A stretch of DNA of 64,000 bases from Mucilaginibacter sp. PAMC 26640 (GTDB taxonomy: Bacteria > Bacteroidota > Bacteroidia > Sphingobacteriales > Sphingobacteriaceae), in assembly GCA_001596135.1 (NCBI GenBank), contig CP014773.1, positions 620,001-684,000 on the forward strand. The letters run 5' to 3'. Positions 35,210 to 45,602 of the stretch are shown in pieces (positions within the stretch are counted from its first letter, which is position 1; every line of letters starts with the position of its first letter). Below the pieces are notes generated by a model. The model ran no database searches and had not been told where the DNA came from. It saw nothing but the letters and a program-made list of their open reading frames with translations. A program made the translations under genes and the position numbers.

Positions 35210-36544
35210 TTAAGCATTTGCTTTTTTAGCAAGCCACCGCCTGCGCAACCGTACAGATTGCCAGGATACTTCAGCCGTAGAAAGCACTAGTAAAGCGAAT
35301 ATAGCAGCCACTACCCCCCTTTCTTCGGACGCAAAGGCTCCGGCAAGCGCAGTAAAGTATACACCAAATGGCAAAATAGCGGCAATACAAAGCCCAGTTG
35401 TATTCAAGGGTATTTTAAATGGCCGGTAGGTGTTTGGTTCAGAAATACGGAGTTTGATGAGCGTAATGTACTCCAGCGAAAGCCCTGCTCCGTAAACCGT
35501 AACATCGATAATCAGCAGCTCGGCCAGCGGCCATAAAATCATTAAGCTTACCACCATTGAACAAAGAATGATAGAAACATACGGTGTGCCGAACCGGGGA
35601 TGAAGATTATTGAGCCTTTTGGGCAGTAAGCCATCATCGGCCATTGCTTTAGGCACGCGCGATACGGATAACAATACCGCTGAGTAAATTCCAAGTGAAC
35701 TGGCCATACCGCCTATGGCCAAAAGCACTCCCAGCCAATGCCCGGCTGTTAATTCACCTAACGCCGGAAAGCCATTTTTGTAAAACATACCGTGATTAAT
35801 TCCCGACTGGATAGCCACCATAATTGCAAAAAAGTATACCACCATAACCAGTGCAAAAGCGATAAAAGTAGCTACCAGGTAAGAGCGCACCGGCTTTTCC
35901 ACCTCTTCGGCATAGGTGGTTATATTGTCCCAGCCCAGGCAGTTCCACATTACAAAATAAAGCGCCATACCAAACGAGGGGAATGGCAGCCCGCGCAATG
36001 TTTGATGTGGCACGGTAATACTGCCACCATGATGGTAAATGGCAATAACAAACAAAATAATAAGCGGAGACAGTACAACCGCCCCCAGGAATAGTGAAAC
36101 CCTCCCCACCGGAACGATACCAAAAATATTCAGCGTGGCTGACGCCCAAATAATACATAGGCACACGGGAATCCGGTAGGCCTCTATCCCGGGGAAAAAG
36201 AAAGATGCATAACCGACAAACAAAACCGGGTAAATTGCCAGATCGACAAAGGTGTAGAGCCAGGTCCACCAGCCCTCGTAAAAACCCCATCGCGTGCCCA
36301 GCGCATGCTTAACCCATTTATAGTAGCCGCCGGTAACGGGCATCATACTATTTAGCTCTAATACTGTAAATACGGCGGGTACATCCCAAAGCAAAGGCGT
36401 AACCAGTAGTATTAAAATGGCGGCATGATCACCGGCATAAGCTAGTAATTGCTCCAGACCATAGGGCCCGCCGGATACCGTAAAAAATATTAGCGCTACC
36501 AGCTGGTAAGGTTTAATCTTGTTGTTTATTGCAGACTGGTGCAT
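35210..36544 (-). CDS. APC family amino acid permease
   Basis: A 444-residue integral membrane protein with about 12 hydrophobic helices, starting with the consensus ALIFFTVSGGPYGLEQLL. It belongs to the amino acid-polyamine-organocation superfamily, which carries amino acids or amines with H+; the substrate cannot be assigned. It is 64 bases upstream of the Ku gene on the same strand but is probably functionally unrelated. Confidence 0.9.
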   Translation of the reverse strand: MHQSAINNKIKPYQLVALIFFTVSGGPYGLEQLLAYAGDHAAILILLVTPLLWDVPAVFTVLELNSMMPVTGGYYKWVKHALGTRWGFYEGWWTWLYTFVDLAIYPVLFVGYASFFFPGIEAYRIPVCLCIIWASATLNIFGIVPVGRVSLFLGAVVLSPLIILFVIAIYHHGGSITVPHQTLRGLPFPSFGMALYFVMWNCLGWDNITTYAEEVEKPVRSYLVATFIAFALVMVVYFFAIMVAIQSGINHGMFYKNGFPALGELTAGHWLGVLLAIGGMASSLGIYSAVLLSVSRVPKAMADDGLLPKRLNNLHPRFGTPYVSIILCSMVVSLMILWPLAELLIIDVTVYGAGLSLEYITLIKLRISEPNTYRPFKIPLNTTGLCIAAILPFGVYFTALAGAFASEERGVVAAIFALLVLSTAEVSWQSVRLRRRWLAKKANA

Positions 36545-36591
36545 AAGCCCTAAAAATATTATAAATGTTGGGAAAATGACTTCTTAATATA

Positions 36592-36624
36592 AAAAAAGCC
36601 CCTTCTGAATAGCAGAAAGGGCTC
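36592..36624 (-). terminator. Terminator of the M61 peptidase gene
   Basis: Stem AGCCCCTTCTG / CAGAAAGGGCT with one G-T pair, and a T run on the minus strand; about 20 bases after the stop. Confidence 0.75.
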
Positions 36625-36643
36625 ATCTATAAAGTTCAGAAAC

Positions 36644-38449
36644 TTACAGTTTCAGCCATTTAGTCCGTACGGCCAGCTGCTGTGCGCTGGGTGTACCTGC
36701 GTCCTCTATTTTGTATTGCACCCTGTTGTTACGCAACAGGGTTACCGGCAAATTATAGGCTTTACCATCACGGTTAACGGTAACGGTAATTTTATCACCT
36801 ATTTTGTGCCCGTTCATTATTGTAGTCATATCGGTTACGGGTGTGCCATCTACAGATACGATTTCGTCACCTACGTTAATGCCATCTTTCCAGCCGGCAC
36901 CATCACGAACTACCAGTGATACAATTTTTTTGCCTCCAGGCTGGTTGCTCGCGCCTATTCCCAATGTAGGCTCGTTAGTTGCAGCCAATTGGTCGGTAAT
37001 TTTATAGCCAGCATAGCCTAGGTATTTATTATAATCTATCGGTGCTAACCCGTTGATGTATTTAGCATAAAAATCATCCAGATTTTTGCCAGCAAATTTT
37101 TCAAAGCCCGCTTTAAATTCAGCATCGGTATATCCACGCTTCTTACCTTTATAATAGGTTTCGTACATATACTTCATCACGTCGTCCAATGAGTTTTTAG
37201 CGCTGGTATTGTTGATGATCTCCAGATCCAACAGCATACCAACAATAGCGCCTTTGTCATAATAGGAAATACCGGTATTGTAAGAGTTTTCGTTAGGGCG
37301 GTACGATTTTATCCAGGCATCAAAGCTTGATTCGGCTAGTGGCTGAACTTTGGTACCAGGCTGGTTTTCTACTGTATTAATATCGCCAACAGCGTCGGCT
37401 AAATAAGCATCGGCAGAATAAATATCCGCATGGCGCCGAGCTATATTTTGGTAGTAAGCAGTAAAGCCTTCGGCTATCCATAGGTTGGTTGTATAATTCT
37501 CATTATCATAATCAAACGGGCCTAATACAATTGGACGCAAGCGTTTTACATTCCAAAGGTGAAAATGCTCATGTGCAACCAAACCTAAAAAGCCCATGTA
37601 GCCGCGTTCTGTCGCATACTGATCGCGGGCGGCACCCAACACAGTTGAGCTTAAATGCTCCAGGCCACCACCACCGCGTTGCCGGTTGTGTACAATAAAA
37701 GTATAATGCTTATTAGGGTTTTCACCAAAAACTTTGGTTTCGGCCTCTATGATCTTAGTCATATCCACTTTAAGCTTTTCTTTATCATAATTACCGCCAC
37801 CATACATGGCAACTTCATATTTAACACCTGCTGCGTCAAACCCAAAAACATCCTGGGTACCAACTTCAATAGGCGAATCATATAGAATATCAAAGTTTGG
37901 GGAGGTCAGCGTAAATTGATCGCCGCCTACCTTCTCTAAACTAGTAGATACAGTTGTCCAATCTTTATACGGAATTATCTTAACGGTTGATGGTTGGTTC
38001 AGCATCCCTTTAGGATACAGAAAAATCCCGGTGGTTGACAAAAAGCCATGGGTAATATCTACAAAACTAGTGCGTACAGACACTTCGAATGAATACACTT
38101 TATATTTAACCGTTACGGTGGTGACACCTGCCGTTGCAATGTGCCACGTATTTTTATTGATTTTGGGTGCCAGCACTGCTCTGCCATTGGCAGTTGCAGT
38201 AAAACTTTCTATATTTTTAGCAAATTCGCGGATAAGGTATGAGCCAGGGGTCCAAACCGGCATCTTCAGATCAAGGGTAGGCTGAGCCAACCCACTAATG
38301 GTCATTTCTACATCCGCATAGTGGGCCTGAGCTTCAGGAAAAGTTACTTTGTAGGAAATTTGAGGAGCTACCACAGCTGCGCCGGCCGTTGAAATGTTCA
38401 TAATTAACAAAATTAAATAAGCCAGGGCTATTGGTTTAAAATTTTTCAT
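36644..38449 (-). CDS. M61 family metallopeptidase with PDZ domain
   Basis: A 601-residue exported aminopeptidase of the M61 (glycyl aminopeptidase) family. The signal peptide is within the first 24 residues (IALAYLILLIMNISTAGA). The zinc site is HEHFH (VAHEHFHLWNVKRL) with the third ligand Glu in WIAEGFTAYY. A PDZ domain is at about 485-590 (GINVGDEIVSVDGTPVTD). It probably trims peptides in the periplasm. Divergent from the efflux operon; start region AT-rich. Confidence 0.93.
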   Translation of the reverse strand: MKNFKPIALAYLILLIMNISTAGAAVVAPQISYKVTFPEAQAHYADVEMTISGLAQPTLDLKMPVWTPGSYLIREFAKNIESFTATANGRAVLAPKINKNTWHIATAGVTTVTVKYKVYSFEVSVRTSFVDITHGFLSTTGIFLYPKGMLNQPSTVKIIPYKDWTTVSTSLEKVGGDQFTLTSPNFDILYDSPIEVGTQDVFGFDAAGVKYEVAMYGGGNYDKEKLKVDMTKIIEAETKVFGENPNKHYTFIVHNRQRGGGGLEHLSSTVLGAARDQYATERGYMGFLGLVAHEHFHLWNVKRLRPIVLGPFDYDNENYTTNLWIAEGFTAYYQNIARRHADIYSADAYLADAVGDINTVENQPGTKVQPLAESSFDAWIKSYRPNENSYNTGISYYDKGAIVGMLLDLEIINNTSAKNSLDDVMKYMYETYYKGKKRGYTDAEFKAGFEKFAGKNLDDFYAKYINGLAPIDYNKYLGYAGYKITDQLAATNEPTLGIGASNQPGGKKIVSLVVRDGAGWKDGINVGDEIVSVDGTPVTDMTTIMNGHKIGDKITVTVNRDGKAYNLPVTLLRNNRVQYKIEDAGTPSAQQLAVRTKWLKL

Positions 38450-38766
38450 GGCTGCAATTTATAAATTTTATCTTTTTAATTTGAAGCTACCAAAACTGCG
38501 GCGGTGTAAAATGGTTGATACATGCAATCAATTTTTACCATAAGCGGTTAGTTTTGCGAACATTACCAATAAATACTTATATTATTGACAGATTTTTTGA
38601 CTGAGATGAAGAAGCCACAAAACAATTTGACTTGTTTTTGTGAGCATACCCAAATGAACGCTCATCGGAAGTTAAAATACTTGGTTGTGCAAACTGTCCT
38701 GTTTAATACTGTCTATACTATGCTTGATTTAACTACCTCCATTTCTTACAACTATTTACGCCTGAT
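38450..38766. other. Divergent intergenic region upstream of the efflux operon
   Basis: 317 bases between the M61 gene and the adaptor gene. A TAGTTTTG at 38549-38556 fits a -7 box for the efflux operon but would leave a leader of about 200 bases. No operator repeat was seen. Confidence 0.5.
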
Positions 38767-39855
38767 ATGAAGATTAAATACATTATATATACCTTACTGG
38801 CTCTACTCGTAGCCTTTCTCATTTACAATAAGTTCTTTAGCAAACGGGCGAAAGAGAATAGTGCAGCGATCAGTGGCGGTGGCAAAGGCGGAAAGGGTGG
38901 CAAAAAGAATGGGCCGGTATCGGTAAATCTTATGATTGTAAAAGATACGGCCGTTAATAACCAGATAGATATCACCGGAACGATAGATGCTAACGAAAAG
39001 GTAAGCCTCATCAGCCAAACGGCCGGAAATATCACTGGTATTTATTTTACCGAAGGCACGCGGGTTACCAAAGGCCAGTTATTGGTTAAAGTTTACAATG
39101 CAGATCTGCAGGCGCAATTACAGCAGATCAACGCCCAGATGATCCTGGCAAAGGATATCAATAACCGTAATAAAATTTTGCTGGAGAAAGAAGCAGTGAG
39201 TAAAGAGGAATTCGAAACATCACTGTCGTCTCTCAACGCTATGAAGGCCCAGGCCGATGTAATAAGGGCGCAAATGACGCGTACCGAGGTTCGTGCACCA
39301 TTTTCAGGTACTATCGGCTTGCGTAATGTTAGTCCGGGTGGTTATTTATCACCTTCTACGGCTATAGCTACCCTGGTCAATATCGATCCGGCAAAGGTTA
39401 CCTTTTCTGTACCAGAGCGTTATCTGGAGATTATTGGTAAAGGCAGCAAGGTTAAGTTTACCATAGAGAGTTCTCAAAAAGTATTTGATGCAATGGTCTA
39501 CGCCATTGAGCCTGCCCTTGATGCCACATCACGTACCATCACGGTGCGGGCTAAAGCTCCAAATCCAAACAATCTGCTTACTGCGGGTGCTTTCGCCAAA
39601 ATTAACCTCACGCTGGATCAGATCCCCAAAACGATTATGGTACCAACAGAGTGCGTTATTCCGGATATTAAAAGCAGTAAGGTTTATGTTTATCACAACG
39701 GCATTGCGGTAGCAAAAGATGTAAAAACAGACCTGCGTACCGATACCAAGATACAGGTGATCAGCGGGCTTAAACAAGGTGACAGCATTGTGGTTTCTGG
39801 CCTTATCCAGATCCGGCCAAAATCGCCGTTAAAAATTCTAAAAGTTATCAAATAA
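38767..39855 (+). CDS. RND efflux periplasmic adaptor
   Basis: A 362-residue membrane fusion protein. It has an N-terminal anchor (IIYTLLALLVAFLIYN), a Gly/Lys-rich linker, then the barrel-sandwich and alpha-hairpin (QAQLQQINAQMILAKDINNRNKILL) and beta-barrel domains. It links the inner-membrane pump to the outer-membrane channel. First gene of the tripartite operon; the pump gene follows after 5 bases. Substrate unknown. Confidence 0.94.
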   Translation: MKIKYIIYTLLALLVAFLIYNKFFSKRAKENSAAISGGGKGGKGGKKNGPVSVNLMIVKDTAVNNQIDITGTIDANEKVSLISQTAGNITGIYFTEGTRVTKGQLLVKVYNADLQAQLQQINAQMILAKDINNRNKILLEKEAVSKEEFETSLSSLNAMKAQADVIRAQMTRTEVRAPFSGTIGLRNVSPGGYLSPSTAIATLVNIDPAKVTFSVPERYLEIIGKGSKVKFTIESSQKVFDAMVYAIEPALDATSRTITVRAKAPNPNNLLTAGAFAKINLTLDQIPKTIMVPTECVIPDIKSSKVYVYHNGIAVAKDVKTDLRTDTKIQVISGLKQGDSIVVSGLIQIRPKSPLKILKVIK

Positions 39856-39860
39856 GCAGT

Positions 39861-42800
39861 ATGAGTTTATCGTCGGTAAGTATAAAACGCCCTGTGCTGG
39901 CAACGGTAATGTCTGTTGTTATTGTTGTATTTGGTGTAATTGGTTATACCTTTTTAGGGGTAAGGGACTTCCCTTCGGTAGATCCACCGATAATCTCGGT
40001 GTCAACCAGCTACTCGGGAGCCAATGCAGATGTAGTGGAATCGCAGATCACCGAGCCATTGGAGAAAGCCATCAACGGCGTTCCCGGCATCCGTAATATA
40101 TCCTCCACCAGCTCGGTAGGTTCCAGCAATATCACTGTTGAGTTTACTTTGGATGCGGATCTGGAAACTGCAGCCAATGATGTTCGCGATAAGGTAAGCC
40201 AGGCTCAGCGCCAGCTGCCGCAGGATATTAATGCCCCGCCGGTTGTTACCAAGGCTGATGCAAGTGCCGATAACATCATCACCCTTACTGTTAGCAGCGA
40301 TAAGCGCAATATTATGCAGGTGAACGATTTTGCCGAAAACGTATTACAGGAAGGTTTGCAAACCATCCCGGGTGTAAGTACCATCAACATACAGGGGCAG
40401 CGCCAGTATGCAATGCGTTTATGGATAAACCCTACAAAGCTATCGGCACTTGGCCTTACGGCCACCGATATTGGTGCGGCACTCACCCGCGAAAATGTAG
40501 AGCTGCCGGCCGGTAAAATTGAGGGAAACAATACAGAGATCACCATCCGCGCGCTGGGTAAGCTTACAACAGAAAAGGATTTTAATAACTTAATCATTCG
40601 TGCGGATAGTAACCGGGTGGTAAGACTAAGTGATATCGGTTACGCCGTGTTGGGTTCGTCCAATGAGGAAACCTCTTTGAAGGAATCTTTTGTACCGATG
40701 GTGGGCCTCAACATTGTGCCGCAGCCTGGTGCCAACTATGTACAAATAGCCAAAGATTTTTATATAAGGCTGAAGCAGATTCAAAAGGACTTGCCTCCGG
40801 ATATTAAAGTAAAAGTAGCACTTGATAACACCAAGTTTATCAATAACTCTATTAGCGAAGTAAAGGAAACCCTGCTGATCTCGTTCATATTAGTGGTCAT
40901 CATTATTTACCTGTTTTTCCGCGATTGGCTCATCGCTTTCCGCCCGTTGATTGATATCCCGGTATCGCTCATCGGCGCGTTCTTTATTATGTATGTGTTT
41001 GGCTATTCCATCAATATCCTTACCCTGCTGGGCATTGTACTGGCAACCGGTTTGGTGGTAGATGATGGTATTGTAGTAACCGAAAACATATACAAAAAGG
41101 TGGAGAGTGGTATGGCTATTCGCCAGGCAGCATTTGAAGGCTCCGCAGAGATCTTTTTCGCGGTAGTTTCCACGTCAGTTACGCTGGCCGCTGTGTTTTT
41201 GCCTATTATGTTTTTACAGGGCTTTACCGGCAGGCTGTTCCGCGAGTTTGCGGTAGTTGTGGCTGGTTCAGTGTTGATCTCGGCTTTCGTGTCTCTCTCG
41301 CTAACCCCGATGCTGAATGTAAAACTGATTCGTAAGGATCAGAAGAAATCCAAATTCTACGAAAGAACCGAGCCCTTCTTTGAAAACATGATTAGCTCGT
41401 ACACGGAATCGCTTGTAAATTTCATGAAGAAAAAATGGATGTCATTTGTGATTTTGGGTAGCTCACTTGTATTAGCGGCAGTTCTGTTCAAGGTTATCCC
41501 CTCAGAGCTAGCCCCGCTGGACGACCGCAGTTTACTACGTTACCAGGTAACCGGCTCTGAAGGTGCCACCTACGAATACATGACCCGCTATATGGATAAA
41601 GTGGCCCAAATTGTGGCAGACTCTATCCCGGAAGCGACTGTAAATTTGGAGATTGTTTCACCGTCGTTTGGCGGTGGCGGTTCGGCAAACTCGGGCTTTG
41701 GCCGTATCGGGCTGGTAGCACCTGATGAGCGCACCCGTACCCAGCAGCAACTGGCCGATTTTATGAACAAAAAACTGAGCCGCATGCCAGATGCACGGGC
41801 CATTGTGGTGCAGGAACAAACCATCAGCGGTGGGGGTAGTGGTGCGCGTACCTCGCTGCCAGTACAGTTTGTTATTCAGAACCAGGATTTTGAAAAGATC
41901 CGTAAGGTGTTACCTGAGTTTTTTGCTGAGGTATCTAAAAGCCCGGTTTTCCAGGGAACGGACGTCAATCTTAAATTCACCAAACCCGAACTGCGTGTAA
42001 TTACCGACCGCGACCGTGCCCGCGATTTGGGGGTGGCTGTGGAAGATATTGCGCAAACCCTGCAGTTATATTATAGTGCCGGCCGGTTAGATTATTTCCT
42101 CATTAATGGTAAGCAATACCAGGTAATTGCCCAGGTAGATCGTGCCAACCGAGATCAGCCCCTTGATTTGAAATCCGTATATGTACGTAGTACTAAAGGC
42201 AATTTAGTGCAGCTGGATAATGTGGTAAAAACTGAAGAGAGCGCTACGCCGCCTTCCATTTACCACTTTAACCGATACAAATCAGCTACTGTGCAGGCTG
42301 GGCTTGCTCCCGGCAAAACTGTAGGCGATGGTATTGCGGAAATGAACCGCATCTCTAAAGAAATGCTGGATGAAACATTTAGCACCGCACTTAGCGGCCC
42401 GTCGAGGGATTTTGCTGAGGGCTCGTCCAATATTATTTTCGCTTTTTTATTCGCATTGTTGCTGATCTACCTGGTGTTGGCTGCGCAATTTGAAAGTTTT
42501 GTAGATCCTATTATTGTAATGCTTACCGTACCCCTGGCAATAGCCGGAGCATTGCTTTCACTTTGGTTGTTTGATCAAACCTGGAACATTTTTGCCCAGA
42601 TAGGTGTAATTACACTGGTAGGCCTGGTAACAAAAAACGGAATCCTGATTGTAGAATTTGCCAACCAGCGGATGGAACAAGGACTGAGTAAATATGAAGC
42701 TGTAGTAGAATCGGCAACATCGCGCCTGCGCCCTATTCTGATGACCAGCTTAGCAGTAGTTTTGGGTTCGGTACCTATTGCACTGGCTTTGGGTGCCGGT

Positions 42801-42989
42801 GCAAAAAGCCGCATATCATTGGGTATCGTAATTATCGGGGGGATGTTGTTTTCGCTGGTGCTTACACTTTATGTTATCCCCACCATGTATATGGTACTTG
42901 CATCCAAAACACGTAAGGACCCGGATGAAGAAACTCGGGAAGAGGCAAGTGCTATTCACCCTACCCCTATTATTATCCAAAAGCATTAA
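39861..42989 (+). CDS. RND efflux permease (AcrB/HAE-type)
   Basis: A 1042-residue proton-driven pump of the hydrophobe/amphiphile efflux family, with 12 transmembrane helices and two large periplasmic loops. Helix 4 has the proton-relay GLVVDDGIVVTENI (the DD pair), and the C-terminal helix region has KNGILIVEFAN. Likely exports drugs, dyes or envelope lipids, but nothing here tells which. Forms a complex with the genes before and after it. Confidence 0.96.
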   Translation: MSLSSVSIKRPVLATVMSVVIVVFGVIGYTFLGVRDFPSVDPPIISVSTSYSGANADVVESQITEPLEKAINGVPGIRNISSTSSVGSSNITVEFTLDADLETAANDVRDKVSQAQRQLPQDINAPPVVTKADASADNIITLTVSSDKRNIMQVNDFAENVLQEGLQTIPGVSTINIQGQRQYAMRLWINPTKLSALGLTATDIGAALTRENVELPAGKIEGNNTEITIRALGKLTTEKDFNNLIIRADSNRVVRLSDIGYAVLGSSNEETSLKESFVPMVGLNIVPQPGANYVQIAKDFYIRLKQIQKDLPPDIKVKVALDNTKFINNSISEVKETLLISFILVVIIIYLFFRDWLIAFRPLIDIPVSLIGAFFIMYVFGYSINILTLLGIVLATGLVVDDGIVVTENIYKKVESGMAIRQAAFEGSAEIFFAVVSTSVTLAAVFLPIMFLQGFTGRLFREFAVVVAGSVLISAFVSLSLTPMLNVKLIRKDQKKSKFYERTEPFFENMISSYTESLVNFMKKKWMSFVILGSSLVLAAVLFKVIPSELAPLDDRSLLRYQVTGSEGATYEYMTRYMDKVAQIVADSIPEATVNLEIVSPSFGGGGSANSGFGRIGLVAPDERTRTQQQLADFMNKKLSRMPDARAIVVQEQTISGGGSGARTSLPVQFVIQNQDFEKIRKVLPEFFAEVSKSPVFQGTDVNLKFTKPELRVITDRDRARDLGVAVEDIAQTLQLYYSAGRLDYFLINGKQYQVIAQVDRANRDQPLDLKSVYVRSTKGNLVQLDNVVKTEESATPPSIYHFNRYKSATVQAGLAPGKTVGDGIAEMNRISKEMLDETFSTALSGPSRDFAEGSSNIIFAFLFALLLIYLVLAAQFESFVDPIIVMLTVPLAIAGALLSLWLFDQTWNIFAQIGVITLVGLVTKNGILIVEFANQRMEQGLSKYEAVVESATSRLRPILMTSLAVVLGSVPIALALGAGAKSRISLGIVIIGGMLFSLVLTLYVIPTMYMVLASKTRKDPDEETREEASAIHPTPIIIQKH

Positions 42990-42996
42990 GCGATAT

Positions 42997-44313
42997 ATGA
43001 AATTTAAAACGATAATTAGCTTAATTTTTTGCTGCCTGGTCTATGGTGCTGCCAGCGCGCAGGATACTGCCCGACTTACATTGAAGGATGCTGTTGAGCT
43101 CGCCTTAAAGAACAATTATAACATTAAGCTGTCGCAAAATAACACCACCATCGCAGCCAATAATGTCACCCTTGGTAATGCCGGTTTTTTACCGCTGGTA
43201 ACTGGAGATCTCACTTCAAATAACAGTATCCAAACCACTAAACAAACCCGGTCAGACGGTACAGTGAATAATATTGCCAACGCGCACAACAGCAATCTAA
43301 ACTACGGCGTTAACCTTAACTGGACGATCTTCGATGGATTTAATATGTTCGCCACGTTTGATCAGCTGAAACAGCTGGATAAGCTGGGCGCCATCCGCCT
43401 GCAAGATACCATCCAGTCTACCGTAGCTAATGTGATCAATACTTATTACAACCTCATCAGCCAAAACGAACAAATAAAGGCTTTACGCGGAGCAATAGAG
43501 ATCTCGCGCACGCAATTACGGTATGCTAATGACAAGTTTACGGTAGGCCGGGTATCCCGGTTGGATGTTTACAACGCGCAGATCCTGTTGAATACCGATA
43601 CGGCAGCGTTGATCAGCCAGTTACAACAATTTAAAACCACCAAAATACAGCTAAACCAACTGATGGTGCGCAGCCTTCAGACGGACTTTACCGTGGCCGA
43701 CACCATCATTATCGACCGCTCCCTCGTTCTTGGAGATGTCATCAGCAAGGCGCAAACGCAAAACCCTACTATACTCTCATCGCAGATCAACAGGCGATTG
43801 GCCGAGATCAATCTCAAACAGATCCGTAGCACCCGCTACCCCACCCTCGGCATTACATCAGGCTATACGTTTACCCGTAATAAAACCCCGGCTGGCTTTA
43901 CTTTGCAGCAAAATGCACAAGGTTTTGCCTATGGCGTAGTAGCATCTGTAAATATTTTCGATGGTTTGAACCAGTGGCGGCGCGAACGCAATGCTAAACT
44001 ACAGATAGCGAATGCAGAGATTGGGTATAAACAAACGATGCTGGATATAGAAGCGCAGATCAGCAATTTTTATGTGGCTTACCTTTCCGGGCTCGATCTG
44101 ATCAAAGTAGGGGAAAGTAACGTAGAACTTACCCGCAAAAACCTGTTGATCTCACTGGAAAAATATCGCATTGGCAATATCACGCCGCTGGAAATCCGCG
44201 AAGCGCAACGTAACTATCTGAACGCACAATCCATATTTTTTAATGCCCAATACCAGAGCAAAATGGCCGAGGTTACCCTCAAACAAATAACTAATAGTAT
44301 AAATATCCAATAA
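42997..44313 (+). CDS. TolC family outer membrane channel
   Basis: Start placed at ATG 42997 (MKFKTIISLIFCCLVYGAASAQ), a clean signal peptide; an in-frame ATG at 42871 would overlap the pump gene by 119 bases. The 438-residue mature form has two repeated halves of the outer membrane efflux protein fold, with DAVELALKNNYNIKLSQNN and the C-terminal LEIREAQRNYLNAQ helix. It forms the exit duct of the tripartite pump. 7 bases after the pump gene. Confidence 0.94.
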   Translation: MKFKTIISLIFCCLVYGAASAQDTARLTLKDAVELALKNNYNIKLSQNNTTIAANNVTLGNAGFLPLVTGDLTSNNSIQTTKQTRSDGTVNNIANAHNSNLNYGVNLNWTIFDGFNMFATFDQLKQLDKLGAIRLQDTIQSTVANVINTYYNLISQNEQIKALRGAIEISRTQLRYANDKFTVGRVSRLDVYNAQILLNTDTAALISQLQQFKTTKIQLNQLMVRSLQTDFTVADTIIIDRSLVLGDVISKAQTQNPTILSSQINRRLAEINLKQIRSTRYPTLGITSGYTFTRNKTPAGFTLQQNAQGFAYGVVASVNIFDGLNQWRRERNAKLQIANAEIGYKQTMLDIEAQISNFYVAYLSGLDLIKVGESNVELTRKNLLISLEKYRIGNITPLEIREAQRNYLNAQSIFFNAQYQSKMAEVTLKQITNSINIQ

Positions 44314-44349
44314 AGTATTTATTCTTACTTTAAAAGATTATTTTTGGGC

Positions 44350-44733
44350 ATGCCCGTGCACTACGAAACTTGTTTGCTGATAGACGATAACTACATCGAT
44401 AATTTTGTTACGCGCAAAATTTTAGAAAGCGGTAACTTTGCAGATCAAATTATTGTAGAGCAATCACCACAAGCGGCATTAAAGGCGCTAAGCGCAGGTA
44501 CCATTAGCCCGGATGTAATTTTCCTTGACATCCGTATGCCACAAATGAGCGGCTTTGAATTTCTGGATGCCTACGAGAAGATAACGTTTAATAAAAAAGG
44601 TGTTGTAAAGATCTATATGCTTTCCTCCTCGCTCGACCCAAACGACATGAGCAAATCCATGGGCAGTAAATACGTTGCCCAGTTTATCCATAAACCCCTA
44701 ACCTACGAATCGATCGAAGAACTGAACGCATGA
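44350..44733 (+). CDS. Single-domain response regulator
   Basis: A 127-residue receiver domain starting at ATG 44350. Acid pocket Asp12/Asp13 (LIDDNYID), phosphoacceptor Asp60 (IFLDIRMPQMSGFE), Ser92/93 region and Lys115 (IHKPL) are intact. It has no output domain. Its stop overlaps the start of the BadF-like kinase gene (ATGA, 4 bases), so translation of the two is coupled. The operon end of the efflux genes is 36 bases upstream. Confidence 0.9.
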   Translation: MPVHYETCLLIDDNYIDNFVTRKILESGNFADQIIVEQSPQAALKALSAGTISPDVIFLDIRMPQMSGFEFLDAYEKITFNKKGVVKIYMLSSSLDPNDMSKSMGSKYVAQFIHKPLTYESIEELNA

Positions 44734-45581
44734 TATTAGTAGCAGACAGCGGATCCTCTAAAACAGACTGGCTGCTTTCGGCTCCTGATGAGCAGCCCAA
44801 AGCCTTTCGTTCAGTTGGATTAAACCCATACTTCCTTACCGAAAAAGAAATTACCAAGATACTGCAGGAACAGATCATGGACTTGGTGGCTTACGCAGAC
44901 GAAATCACCGAGATCTATTTCTTTGGCGCAGGTTGCTCAAGTCCCGATAGGCACGAGATTATATCCAATGCCCTTAGCATACTGTTCCCAAAATCCTACA
45001 TCAGCGTAGATAGCGACTTGCTGGCCTCAGCCTATGCTACCTGCGGGCATGAAAAGGGCTTCTGCTGCATATTGGGTACCGGCTCCAATATCTCCTTTTT
45101 CGATGGAGAAGAGATTCACGACGGGCAGCATGGCCTCGGCTACATATTAGGCGATGAAGGTGCAGGTACCATCATTGGCAAAACCCTGGTAACTGATTTT
45201 CTTTATGGCAATATGCCGGCAGATATCCATTCGCAGTTTAACGAAGAGTACCACCTCACCAAAGAAATCGTTATTAAAAACGTGTACCAGATGCCCAAAG
45301 CAAACACCTATTTGGCATCATTTTCAAAATTCCTTTTTGATATTCGCCAAACCGATTATGTACAATCGCTGTTGCGGACTATCTTCCAAGAGTTTGTGGA
45401 TACCAATATCAAATCGTACCAGCAGTACGGCAAGTTCAAGTTCCACTTTGTTGGCTCCATAGCCTTCGTTTTTGCAGATGAGCTAAAAGCAGTTTGCGAG
45501 GAGAACGGGGTTCACGTTGGAAAGATCATTAAACAGCCCATTACAGATCTGCTTGATTTTATCATCAGCAGGGACAAATAG
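44730..45581 (+). CDS. BadF/BadG/BcrA/BcrD-type ATPase, GlcNAc-kinase-like
   Basis: A 283-residue actin-fold ATPase of the BadF/BadG/BcrA/BcrD group that includes N-acetylglucosamine kinases. Motifs: phosphate-1 loop VADSGSSKTDW (residues 4-14), phosphate-2 GTGSNISFF, and GYILGDEGAGTIIGK. A role in amino-sugar recycling is likely by family, not proved. It overlaps the response regulator gene, an unusual partner. Confidence 0.85.
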   Translation: MILVADSGSSKTDWLLSAPDEQPKAFRSVGLNPYFLTEKEITKILQEQIMDLVAYADEITEIYFFGAGCSSPDRHEIISNALSILFPKSYISVDSDLLASAYATCGHEKGFCCILGTGSNISFFDGEEIHDGQHGLGYILGDEGAGTIIGKTLVTDFLYGNMPADIHSQFNEEYHLTKEIVIKNVYQMPKANTYLASFSKFLFDIRQTDYVQSLLRTIFQEFVDTNIKSYQQYGKFKFHFVGSIAFVFADELKAVCEENGVHVGKIIKQPITDLLDFIISRDK

Positions 45582-45602
45582 GGCGGGAACAATTTGGCTA
45601 TT

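Noticed and set aside
38585..38770. 61-codon forward frame ending in ATGA at the start of the efflux adaptor gene
   Set aside because: Starts with TTG, has no recognisable domain or signal, and lies in a promoter region; a chance frame is more likely than a leader peptide.
42871..42996. Upstream extension of the TolC-like gene
   Set aside because: Overlaps the pump gene by 119 bases and hides a clean signal peptide starting at 42997.
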